A stretch of 60,000 nucleotides of DNA, taken from assembly GCA_030141605.1 (NCBI GenBank), contig JAQGDQ010000003.1, positions 1,509,501-1,569,500 on the forward strand, written 5' to 3'. The translations under genes were made by a program, and so were the position numbers. This stretch comes from Tubiluchus corallicola. Taxonomy: Eukaryota > Priapulida > Priapulimorpha > Priapulimorphida > Tubiluchidae. Positions within the stretch are counted from its first letter, which is position 1; each line of letters opens with the position of its first letter. Positions 28,801 through 35,673 of the stretch are shown in pieces. A model generated the notes under the pieces. It had not been told where the DNA came from. It searched no databases and worked only from the letters and a program-made list of their open reading frames with translations.

Positions 28801-30405
28801 AAGGAATGGGGAGGCAACTGCTTCCAGCTTTGCACAGCAGTTGCATGTAATATATCAAATGAAAGTCTCAATGGGCGAACTGAGTGGCATGAGTTACGAC
28901 GAAATTTTTGGCTACTGGCATAGGGGTGAAAACCGAAATTGGGAGTCGGGGAAACAAATGCTGCCACTGTCGAGTAGCAGTGACTTGTAGCATATCAAAT
29001 GAAAGGTCTCATTGAAACAAATTGAAATGTATGAGTCGTGCCTAGATTAGCTGAACACTGACTTCATTGGAGGAGGCAAAACCGAAATTGGGGAATCTGG
29101 GAGATGAATGTTTCCATTGTCAACCAACAGCAGGTTGTAGCATGTCAAATAAAAGGTCTCGACGAGACTAACTGAGTGGTTAGAGTCAATCACTGATTCC
29201 AAGCGCACAAGCTAAAATTGATGTTACAATTTTATCATTTTGTAGTACATCAAATGAGATAATTGATGAGACAAATGGAATAGAGTATGTTGATCTGCAT
29301 TTTATTGATCCTTGACCATGGGTCATGGGTCAAAAATTGACAAGTTCCGATCTCACTGAAGCTATTACTATCAAGCTCACTTACTTACTGACCTCATTAC
29401 TTATGTACACATTTCAAAAAATATTTTCCTTGTAATTAGGAAACAAAAAACTGTCACTTAAAGCATTTTCTTGTTTGTGTTGTTTTGAGACATGGTTATG
29501 TATTGCTGTGTTGCCGAAATTAACCATGATGCAAACTCTACTGAAGTCCATTGCTAAAATGAAAAATTTTTTGTTTTTTTGAAAATTGCTAATTGTGCTT
29601 CCTTATTAGTGCACTCTCTAGTTATTTGTACCATTTGCAAACTCTCTTTTCTTCGCTTACTTTCTTTTTTGCGCAGTTTAATCTGATACACTGTATCTTC
29701 CATCACAATATTATTTTTAACGCTGTGTCTTTCTGTCTTTCTTTACCTTTCTCCTTATCTATACTTTCAACGTTTTTAATATTGTTTCTTCCTTTTGGAG
29801 TGGCTTTACACAACTATACTCACTTTTTAAGCACCCTACTTACATACTTCGTTTTTTATGACTTTAATATTGTTATACTCTATACATTGTTGTTCAACAT
29901 GTATGTAATATGTGGATCTAATAAAATTAAAAGATATTTAAAAAAATTCAGAGCAGCTAAAATAACTAACTATTAATTACCTATAATAATTCTGTCCCCA
30001 TTCTTACTAATGAGAAGTCCTTAAATGACTTCCATCAAAACTACTTAGTCGTGACTCACTGCTGCAGTCACTGAAGGATTTGCATAAACATCCATTATTG
30101 CAATGTAGTAAAATTTAATAAAGCTGATCGTGATAAATTATCAACGGCTAATAACGTTTTGGAGATTAAAACCACTATGTTCTGACAAAAAATAGACTTT
30201 TCTTCTTTTTGGGCTGTCTTGAATACATGTAATGATTCAGACAGAGGAACATGAAATTATTTATTATGCCACATGAATGGATAATTCTGAAATCTGTTTT
30301 TTGACAGGCAATTCCGATAACCACGGAAGAATGTCACGTATGGGACACAATTACATGTTTTCACAGCCATCATCCTCAGCTTCACGAAGGATGTATTACT
30401 CTTGA
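1..30405 (+). CDS. SVEP1/polydom-like multidomain transmembrane protein, 5' partial, 43 exons
   Basis: The 43 exons join in one open frame, starting at base 3 and ending at TGA 30403-30405, and give 2434 residues. Every junction is GT-AG with matching phase. The domain order resembles vertebrate SVEP1 (sushi, paired HYR, sushi, GCC2/GCC3, EGF run, pentraxin), a large extracellular adhesion protein. This protein adds PAN and SUEL-lectin domains, repeats the HYR-sushi-module-GCC2 block, and ends in a transmembrane helix with a 91-residue cytoplasmic tail, whereas SVEP1 is secreted. The 5' part lies outside the window, so a signal peptide or VWA domain cannot be judged. Exon coordinates are given with the domain entries below. 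The likely role is a cell-surface adhesion or receptor protein; ligand and pathway are unknown. Family assignment is firm; one-to-one orthology with SVEP1 is not claimed. Confidence 0.85.
3723..5401 (+). other. Exons 6-8: two tandem HYR domains
   Basis: Exon 3723-3959 encodes one HYR (hyalin repeat) domain. Exons 4524-4665 and 5289-5401 encode a second. Both show the immunoglobulin-like HYR signature: an early Cys-Pro, a [10 protein letters not shown] or [11 protein letters not shown] strand, and a closing run such as [13 protein letters not shown] or [13 protein letters not shown]. Residues are about 226-389. Paired HYR domains after sushi repeats are the SVEP1 arrangement. The intron inside the second HYR is phase 2. 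Confidence 0.85.
5676..7401 (+). other. Exons 9-11: sushi-like domain plus unnamed module A
   Basis: Exon 5676-5885 encodes a cysteine-rich, degenerate sushi-like domain (residues 390-459). Exons 6633-6850 and 7170-7401 encode about 150 residues (460-609) that I cannot assign to a named domain. It has few cysteines, an amphipathic stretch ending [17 protein letters not shown], and a later segment leading into the GCC2/GCC3 repeats. A related segment recurs at 22157-23158 in the same relative position, so I treat it as a real folded module and not a linker. Confidence 0.65.
7605..8527 (+). other. Exons 12-14: three GCC2/GCC3 (ephrin-receptor-like) repeats
   Basis: Exons 7605-7760, 7862-8014 and 8360-8527 each encode one cysteine-rich repeat of about 50 residues with the pattern C..G.Y......C..C..G.Y......C..C. 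Examples are [15 protein letters not shown] and [15 protein letters not shown]. All three are symmetric phase 1-1 exons. In SVEP1 and ephrin-receptor-like proteins this repeat type occurs as clusters like this one. Residues are about 610-768. Confidence 0.85.
8660..10680 (+). other. Exons 15-16: PAN/apple-like domain
   Basis: Exons 8660-8834 and 10583-10680 join in phase 2 and encode about 91 residues. The segment [20 protein letters not shown] followed by YGCDLLSM fits a PAN/apple fold: Cys-x3-Cys, a central Cys-x3-(Asp)-Tyr strand, then Cys-x-Leu. PAN domains bind proteins or carbohydrates. The intron between the two halves carries a piggyBac-like element. The exon 15 donor GTTGCA is weak. 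The family call is reasonable but based on motif spacing only. Confidence 0.6.
8949..10289. mobile_element. piggyBac-like DNA transposon remnant in intron 15
   Basis: The 1341-bp segment is bounded by a perfect 14-bp terminal inverted repeat, CCACTTCACTGCCA at 8949-8962 and its complement ending at 10289. TTAA lies on both sides (8945-8948 and 10290-10293). TTAA duplication with short TIRs beginning CC defines piggyBac-type elements. Near the left end are two related palindromic stretches (TGACGAGA...CGTCATG). On the plus strand an Asp/Glu-rich stretch of about 30 codons at 9769-9860 resembles the acidic N-terminus common in piggyBac transposases, but it is closed by stops and no catalytic domain is visible. 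It is therefore non-autonomous or decayed. Confidence 0.75.
10765..10826. repeat. Compound (CGCA)n(CA)n microsatellite
   Basis: A run of CGCA units passes into a pure CA run in intron 16 of the SVEP1-like gene. Nothing suggests a function. Confidence 0.95.
11005..11274 (+). other. Exon 17: SUEL-type (rhamnose/galactose-binding) lectin domain
   Basis: One 270-base exon flanked by phase-1 introns encodes 90 residues. It has the SUEL lectin pattern: an opening VRLQC after a Gly/Cys start, a central [10 protein letters not shown] strand (usually A-x-Y-G), [10 protein letters not shown], then NPC and a closing EIAMDCV. This fold binds L-rhamnose or D-galactose in sea-urchin egg lectin, and it also occurs in latrophilins. 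The whole domain sits in a single symmetric exon, consistent with insertion by exon shuffling. Residues are about 860-949. Confidence 0.8.
11756..18141 (+). other. Exons 18-27: fourteen consecutive EGF-like domains
   Basis: Exons 11756-11956, 13008-13134, 13324-13454, 13696-13899, 14503-14727, 15759-15889, 16448-16641, 16816-16946, 17507-17620 and 18001-18141 encode residues about 950-1482. I count fourteen six-cysteine EGF repeats of the C.NGG.C...Y.C.C..G..G..C type. Several repeats begin with a short acidic segment such as VDTC, VNEC or DDC before the first cysteine, hinting at calcium binding in some, but the full cbEGF consensus is mostly incomplete. Splice junctions often fall just before the final G-x-x-C of a repeat. 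Exon 24 ends in phase 2 with the donor embedded in the codon after TGT (16637-16641). Confidence 0.88.
15329..15352. repeat. (AAAT)n microsatellite
   Basis: A short pure AAAT run in intron 22 of the SVEP1-like gene. Confidence 0.85.
18373..19805 (+). other. Exons 28-31: pentraxin/LamG-like domain
   Basis: Exons 18373-18538, 18854-19108, 19339-19471 and 19640-19805 encode about 240 residues (1483-1722). Recognisable landmarks are [20 protein letters not shown] (the W-H-H core), [11 protein letters not shown], an LGNQFDS calcium-loop-like strand, and [16 protein letters not shown]. These are the hallmarks of the pentraxin branch of LamG folds and match the pentraxin domain of SVEP1. The exon group ends in a partial EGF-like tail ([10 protein letters not shown]). 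Confidence 0.85.
20061..20297 (+). other. Exon 32: third HYR domain
   Basis: A single phase 1-1 exon of 237 bases, the same length as exon 6 (3723-3959). It encodes a HYR domain with an opening [10 protein letters not shown] strand, [12 protein letters not shown], and the closing [13 protein letters not shown] motif. It starts the second copy of the HYR-sushi-module-GCC2 block. Confidence 0.85.
20958..23158 (+). other. Exons 33-35: sushi-like domain plus unnamed module B
   Basis: Exon 20958-21173 encodes a degenerate sushi-like domain with CGPDGVWRP. Exons 22157-22394 and 22992-23158 encode about 135 residues of the unnamed module. It aligns by eye with module A (6633-7401): [18 protein letters not shown] here against [17 protein letters not shown] there, each followed by a VNVTC or VHVTI strand. 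It then runs through a helical, charged stretch ([16 protein letters not shown]) into a GCC2/GCC3 repeat, as in the first copy. Confidence 0.65.
23987..24072 (+). other. In-frame intronic extension with a GPI-signal-like C-terminus
   Basis: If the exon 36 donor (GTACTG at 23987) is not used, the frame runs on for 28 codons and a TAA. The extension has small residues first ([13 protein letters not shown]), then a hydrophobic end ([15 protein letters not shown]), the layout of a GPI-attachment signal. An AATAAA lies in the same intron at 24452-24457. This is a possible isoform only. Chance extension of an open frame into an intron is the alternative. Confidence 0.35.
24452..24457 (+). promoter_or_regulatory. 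AATAAA, candidate intronic polyadenylation signal
   Basis: A canonical hexamer in intron 36, about 380 bases after the stop of the possible intron-retained isoform. AATAAA is common in AT-rich DNA, so support is weak without transcript data. Confidence 0.3.
25183..26041 (+). other. Exons 38-40: Thr-rich stalk and EGF domains 15-16
   Basis: Exon 25183-25372 encodes a Thr/Ser-rich segment (residues about 2167-2229) built partly from an ACT trinucleotide repeat, a likely O-glycosylated stalk. Exons 25541-25666 and 25928-26041 encode two membrane-proximal EGF domains ([10 protein letters not shown]...[12 protein letters not shown] and CLNGGTCRI...[12 protein letters not shown]). All junctions here are phase 1 or 0. 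Confidence 0.82.
25221..25260 (+). repeat. Coding (ACT)n trinucleotide repeat
   Basis: A run of ACT codons, interrupted by AGT, GCT and ACG, encodes a poly-Thr tract in the stalk. It is likely to vary in length between individuals. Confidence 0.85.
28440..29330. repeat. Degenerate tandem repeat, units of about 140-153 bp, in intron 42
   Basis: The core CAAATGAAAGGTCTC recurs at 28561, 28703, 28856, 28996 and 29146, with a truncated copy at 29251. The spacings are 142, 153, 140, 150 and 105. Between cores, each unit carries recognisable versions of GGTATGAGCTATGACCAGAT, GGGGTGAAAACCGAAATTGG and a CCATTGTCAAGCAACAG segment. The units differ from one another by many substitutions, so this is an old satellite-like array. 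I see no coding capacity. Confidence 0.85.
29340..30307. other. Rest of intron 42, no recognised element
   Basis: T-rich DNA between the tandem array and the last exon. A 127-codon plus-strand frame at 29593-29976 is Phe/Leu-rich, low in complexity, and has no family resemblance. Confidence 0.6.
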
Positions 30406-30960
30406 AGTCTGATGTATTTATATGTTGTAAATACACTAAGTTAACTAAAGAAACAAGTGATACGTTGTTAATACAGTAAAGTGATTAAAAAATGAATGAT
30501 AAAATCACATCATGGTAGAGCTACCTGTCACACAATTGTCTTCATAGCTTTGTACACACTGATATGCTTTTTTGTGCAATGTGGTGGGGGAGTTGCATTT
30601 TGTTCTCTAAGTGTTTCGATAATGTTAACTTTAATGCTGAAAGTGTTCATCCTGTGGATGAGAAACACCTCCAGGCACTAATTCTGATTCTCTCAAATGC
30701 TCTGTAAATCGTGGAATAGTAAGATGATTCCAGACTTCTGAAGCACCCTGTAATGATGACTCATACTCGTTTGAACAACTGACTATGTTGTAAAAGTTTC
30801 ATTTTTTTCTGTTTTGATCTCTAATGTTCATTGTTAACGACTGATTAAAAAGTTAGTTCATATGAAGATATTACAGGATACTAATATGTTGATGAACAGT
30901 ACAATTCATTGTTTTAAGTTACTGTTTTAATTGTTTTTGTTGCTGGAATGTCTTGCGTAA

Positions 30961-30966
30961 AATAAA
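30961..30966 (+). promoter_or_regulatory. Polyadenylation signal of the SVEP1-like gene
   Basis: AATAAA about 555 bases after the stop codon, followed by a T-rich stretch at about 31000-31015. It is the first canonical hexamer in the 3' untranslated region. Confidence 0.6.
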
Positions 30967-30969
30967 ATA

Positions 30970-33229
30970 TAGTATGTCAAAATTTATCATAATTAGTATG
31001 ATTTAATTTTATTTTTGGTAGTGGTAGACATTGGGTCACAATGTATTTAAGTCACCCCTGCACAAAGCATGGAGATAATCATACACCAATGATCCGTACA
31101 AAGAGAAGTACAAATAGTTATTATTAGTGTAGTCACAAATCTTATTTAGAAATTCTCTGGCATCCCAGATTACATAGTTGCCAACTCCTATATGCGCAAG
31201 TTAGAATGAGACATCATAGCATACGTCCCAGCTTGGACGATACTGTTAATTACTATCATTATTGCTAATTATTAGCTTTAATAAAAAATATTAACAAGTT
31301 AAGTAACACATAGGTGCTTTTGCTCATCACGCAAACACTTAAAAGTGGGATAGATGTAATTTCTATGTTCTACAAATCCATAAAAATAGCAGTAATTTTA
31401 AAAAAATTCAACGGAATAGTTGTTAAAGTCTAAAATCAAATTAAATTTTAACAGATGGAATGATAGGAAATGCACTGAATGAATGAACATAAGAAATGAA
31501 TAATTGCAATATGCGACTAAAGGCAATTAAATTTCCCATGTTCAAACGATGCAGGCAGAGTTAATTCTCCGTATTAGTGTTGAGCTCCGTAGTAAGAGCT
31601 ACTAGACTGACTTTGCGTCACACAAATGCAGTAATATGTAACAGCATAAGCAAGAATAGTAAACACAAGGATCTTGCGCATTATTGATTATAAGTGTATT
31701 TATAAGCAAAATCCTTTGCTTGGCTAATATTATTATTTCCTATAATTAGGCCAAAAGAACTGGTCTGTTTAATGTCGAGTTCAGACGTAGAGACTTCTCT
31801 CGCAACTTCTTTCTGAGAGTAAAGTTGCAACGTGTGAACTGTTTTGTGACTTCTCTTTGACAGTAAAGTTGTAACATGTGAGATGTTTGGCAACTTGTCG
31901 CACGTGTGAACGGCTTGGCAACTTTACTCTCAGAGAGAGAAAACTTAAAACGTTTATAATAATTGGAGAGCCCGTTAGCTCTGGATATAATATTACTCAT
32001 CCTAATGACAATTAAGCTAATACAGTACACTTATTATCTTAGTAGCACGCCTGGTATAATAGGCTCATTGGGCTCGAATATTCTTACTATCCCTCTGGGC
32101 GGGACCAAGTACCGCACTCTGCGATATGTGGACTAGTGCACTAAACGGCGCCCAACAGGCTACAGTTCGAATTGAATGGCGGCAAAATTCTACTGATAGT
32201 TTACCTTTAAGTTCTTTTTTTACTATAACGGTGAGCACGTTATGAGATTAGTCGTAAATAGGTTTTAGACTAATACGTTTTAGTCAAATATGGACAAAAA
32301 GCCTACTTATAGGCTTCGCCCTGTTGCTCTACGGTAAATAGTAATGATTCCTTCGTGAATAGATGTTTACCAAAACATTGTCTGCTTCCAATCATACCTC
32401 AAAGGTGTTAATATATAGCAGACCTCTGGTGGATAAATATTTGGTTAGTGTACCGAAAGCGTTTGGTAGTGTTTTGAAACCATCGATCGTTTGTAGTGTT
32501 TTGTATAACTTCTTTCGGTAAGGAAGTCCATAGGTCTGTTTTTGCATTTGAAAATTATGAAGTAACGCATGTATACTCAGCTAGGAGGTCTGGGAGAGTA
32601 CTTTTAGCTCCCTCTGTGGGCTCTGCGACGCATTTTTTGTATTTAAAGGCATCTTAGAGGGCTAAAGTGAGTTGATATGCAGAGTCTGTTTCTGGCTACA
32701 TTTATCTTGGTAGCATTCATTGTTTTGTAATACAGCTGTATAATGTATTCTAAAGCAAGCTGGTATTAATACATTATCATGCCATGGGCCTAAGGATGAC
32801 CCATTACTTAAGCTTTTTTATCTACTGTCAGTGTTAAATGGCATTTTTTTCGTTATCCTCCAGAAAAATGTAACAAATGTAAAACTATTCAATTATTAGT
32901 AAATTCATCATTGACAGTTACACAGAAACATACCTCTGTTGTGCAAAAGCTAGAAAGTTTGGTGATTCCATCCAATGTCCATATTATTGACTCACATGTA
33001 AATTTCTAACCTCTTGTCTGATTTGGGTGACAAGTCTACAGCCCACTCAATGTGCATACAAAATTAAATAACTATTATAAGCTTACGTGCTAATTTATCT
33101 CACTGATTTGATATATGGCAGAAGATCTTGGACATGCATGATTGATAGAGAATGATGCTATGTTTTCTTTCTAGGTATCCTGTGCTTTGTTGGTTGAATG
33201 TAAAGTTAAGAAAGTGATCAGGAATCGTA
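30970..33229. other. Intergenic region between the SVEP1-like gene and RMI1
   Basis: About 2.2 kb without a recognisable coding exon. The RMI1 promoter and any 5' untranslated exon should lie here. A possible non-coding exon end (CGGTAAGG near 32517) and a matching acceptor (TTTCTTTCTAG ending at 33174) are visible, but nothing proves them. The segment 32080-32200 is richer in CpG than its surroundings. A small inverted repeat lies at 31813-31933. Confidence 0.5.
31813..31933. repeat. Short inverted-repeat element
   Basis: CTGAGAGTAAAGTTGC at 31813-31828 is repeated exactly in reverse complement at 31918-31933. A third, diverged direct copy (GACAGTAAAGTTGTAAC) lies between them at about 31859. 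Motifs of the GTGTGAAC type flank the copies. This may be a small MITE or a decayed tandem repeat. I see no clear target-site duplication. Confidence 0.55.
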
Positions 33230-35590
33230 ATGCAAGGAGAAACTATAAGCCAATGGTTGGCATCCAAAGACATCATTGTACCTGCTGAGTGGGTTAATGC
33301 TTGTATGTGTTTTCTAGAAGAAGAGCATCAGGTACGATATTTAAGCTGCCCCTGAATGGTTTTGCAATATTTTTTGTTAAGTATTAGAAAATTTGCTGTT
33401 TGTGTTTATTTCAGTAATTTCTCATTTGGCATTAGTTTTGAATGAAAACAAATTTTCAAAACAAACAATTTTTGCAAGTTTTTTGAAGCACGTACCAGAC
33501 AAGATCTTAACTATAAAAATTCTTAGGCTTTGGTAAGATTTTATCTTTTTTTAGAAGCTGCCTGCCTTAGGCCTTAGAGTATATTGTTGTAATAAAAATT
33601 CTGTGTCATCGGGAATCAGCTCAGTGAAAACTTTTTCTTGCAGAAAATTATGAATATATTAGTTTTTAAAGCAGCTTATAATTGGTTTTTTAAATGCATG
33701 CAATCTGTCAACTGTTGTGTTGCTTGTCAACGCTTTTGCATTTGTTTAGATTATAACGCAGGGATACTTGTTAGAATGGTTTTGTTTTCCAGTTCCAAAT
33801 GATCAACATGGATGGCTTGCAAACTCTTGTGATGAACCAATGGTTACAAACCGACTTACGTGATTTAAGTACTGCAGTGCTACCAGTACAATTGACTCGG
33901 GAACGTAAACATGTCCTTACTGGAGTCTACGCACTCCAGGTAATTGTCATAAATCGTTAATAGTCAATGTTACTTTAAGAACCAAGCATCCCTCAAAATT
34001 GCTTACTTTTTGTAATGTTTTCACTGTTAGACCATCAGGATAATGTGGTATTTTATTATGATGACCTCCAGATCGTGACGGAGATCAAAAGTCACCGAAA
34101 TGTCATTATCCAAAATAGGCCTGCAAAAGTGAAATTTATGTGGAATAAGTAATACACTGGGATGGCAGACTGATTTTATTGAGTAGTTAATCATCTTAGA
34201 AGACAAGCATGCAGAACTTTACAATATGTTGCAGACTGATTATCACTGTAGTTAAGGTCATTTCACAATGTTATACCTTTATTTTTATAGCTTGCATAAA
34301 ATTTTAACATGCCACATATATAGGATTTACCTGTGTGCCAAGACCAAGAGCCTTCTGCTAGAAACTTTTCGGTTGCTGCACACTAATTGTTCCTGCTACA
34401 GTATTATCAGTGACAGATGTTTTTTTTGTTTTTTTTTACGTTTTTTGCATTGTGTATTCTCTGGTTAATCCATGATGTTGTTATCAACGTATCATTACAA
34501 AATTAGTTTTTAGTGGTGGTTCATGTTTTTGGGTTTTTTCTCTTTTCATCTGAATGTAGTTCCTAAAGTTGGACCAAAAGGGGCGATGTGTCTTTTAGTT
34601 TTATTGTGTGATTGTTTAAGATATTATGTTGACTTGTTATATGTATCTTAGTCCATAATGTAAAATAATTAAATTTTATTTGTGAGATTTATATGGTTAA
34701 AGAAGTCGTATTGATGCTATAGTATTAATATTACTATTATTTTCATTATTATAAGTGTGAATTTTTTGTATTTCAGGTTGAAACTGTCTTAGATGTTAGT
34801 ACTTCGGCATATAGTCAGTATCTCAAACTTACAGAAAAGCACAATGAAAATATGTTTTTAAATACTGAGAATGACAATAAACAATTTAAGGTAAGTGTTT
34901 AAGACTATTAATGCTCGGTAAAGATAACGGAATTGAAATAAGTTTTGCTTTTCTAAGAATCACATAAAGCAGCAATGTCCACATAGTTTGTGGTGAATGC
35001 TCGTTTACTAATTGCTAATTACTAATAACAACTTACTAATTTGTTTAGTCAGAGTCAAAGCCAAACAGAATGCTGATGTTACAAATTACTGATGGTGTTC
35101 AGACAGTACTTGGCATGGAGTACAAACCTATTCCATTGCTTCAGTCAGACATGTCACCCGGATGCAAGGTACAAAACGGTTTTATTATTAGTAGTATGTA
35201 TGTTGGAAACTCATTACGAAACCTAATTTGTACATTTGCATTCACTGCAATTCTTTCTGGTCTTGTTCATTTTATTAGGTTTCTGTTGGGTAGTTTTGTG
35301 ATTTTTTTAACAGCAAGCATTTATGGTTTATTTATTGTGCAAGCATTCCTGCTATGTGCTAACTGCTAGCAACAGCATTATAAATCACTGGTTATCTTGC
35401 TGAGGACTTTTTTTGCTGAGTTAAGAAGATAAACCACATTGAGCAGATATTGAATCAGCAACCATAAATGAGTAGCATTGGAATGTACCGGTAGGGCAAC
35501 CACGACAGCATTACACTTTTTAAATTAAATTACAATTGTGGAGTTTTAATCAGTGAAACTCTCTCTCTCCCCCCCTCTCTCTCTCTCCCC

Positions 35591-35673
<83 letters not shown>

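Larger units (their letters stand above)
27090..30405 (+). other. Exons 41-43: transmembrane helix and Tyr-rich cytoplasmic tail
   Basis: Exon 27090-27192 encodes KIAGGVGG followed by a strongly hydrophobic helix ([18 protein letters not shown], residues about 2326-2343). Exons 28138-28313 and 30308-30405 encode a 91-residue tail rich in Ser and Thr. It has eight tyrosines, in VYYTG, TDYYTT, SIYGRG, NYMFS and the terminal RRMYYS. There is no kinase or other catalytic domain. Tyr-rich tails of this type may recruit SH2 or PTB adaptors, but no exact consensus is complete. The stop is TGA at 30403-30405. Confidence 0.85.

Noticed and set aside
29593-29976. 127-codon Phe/Leu-rich plus-strand frame
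   Set aside because: T-rich intron 42 sequence. It does not fit the splice phase of the surrounding exons and shows no domain.
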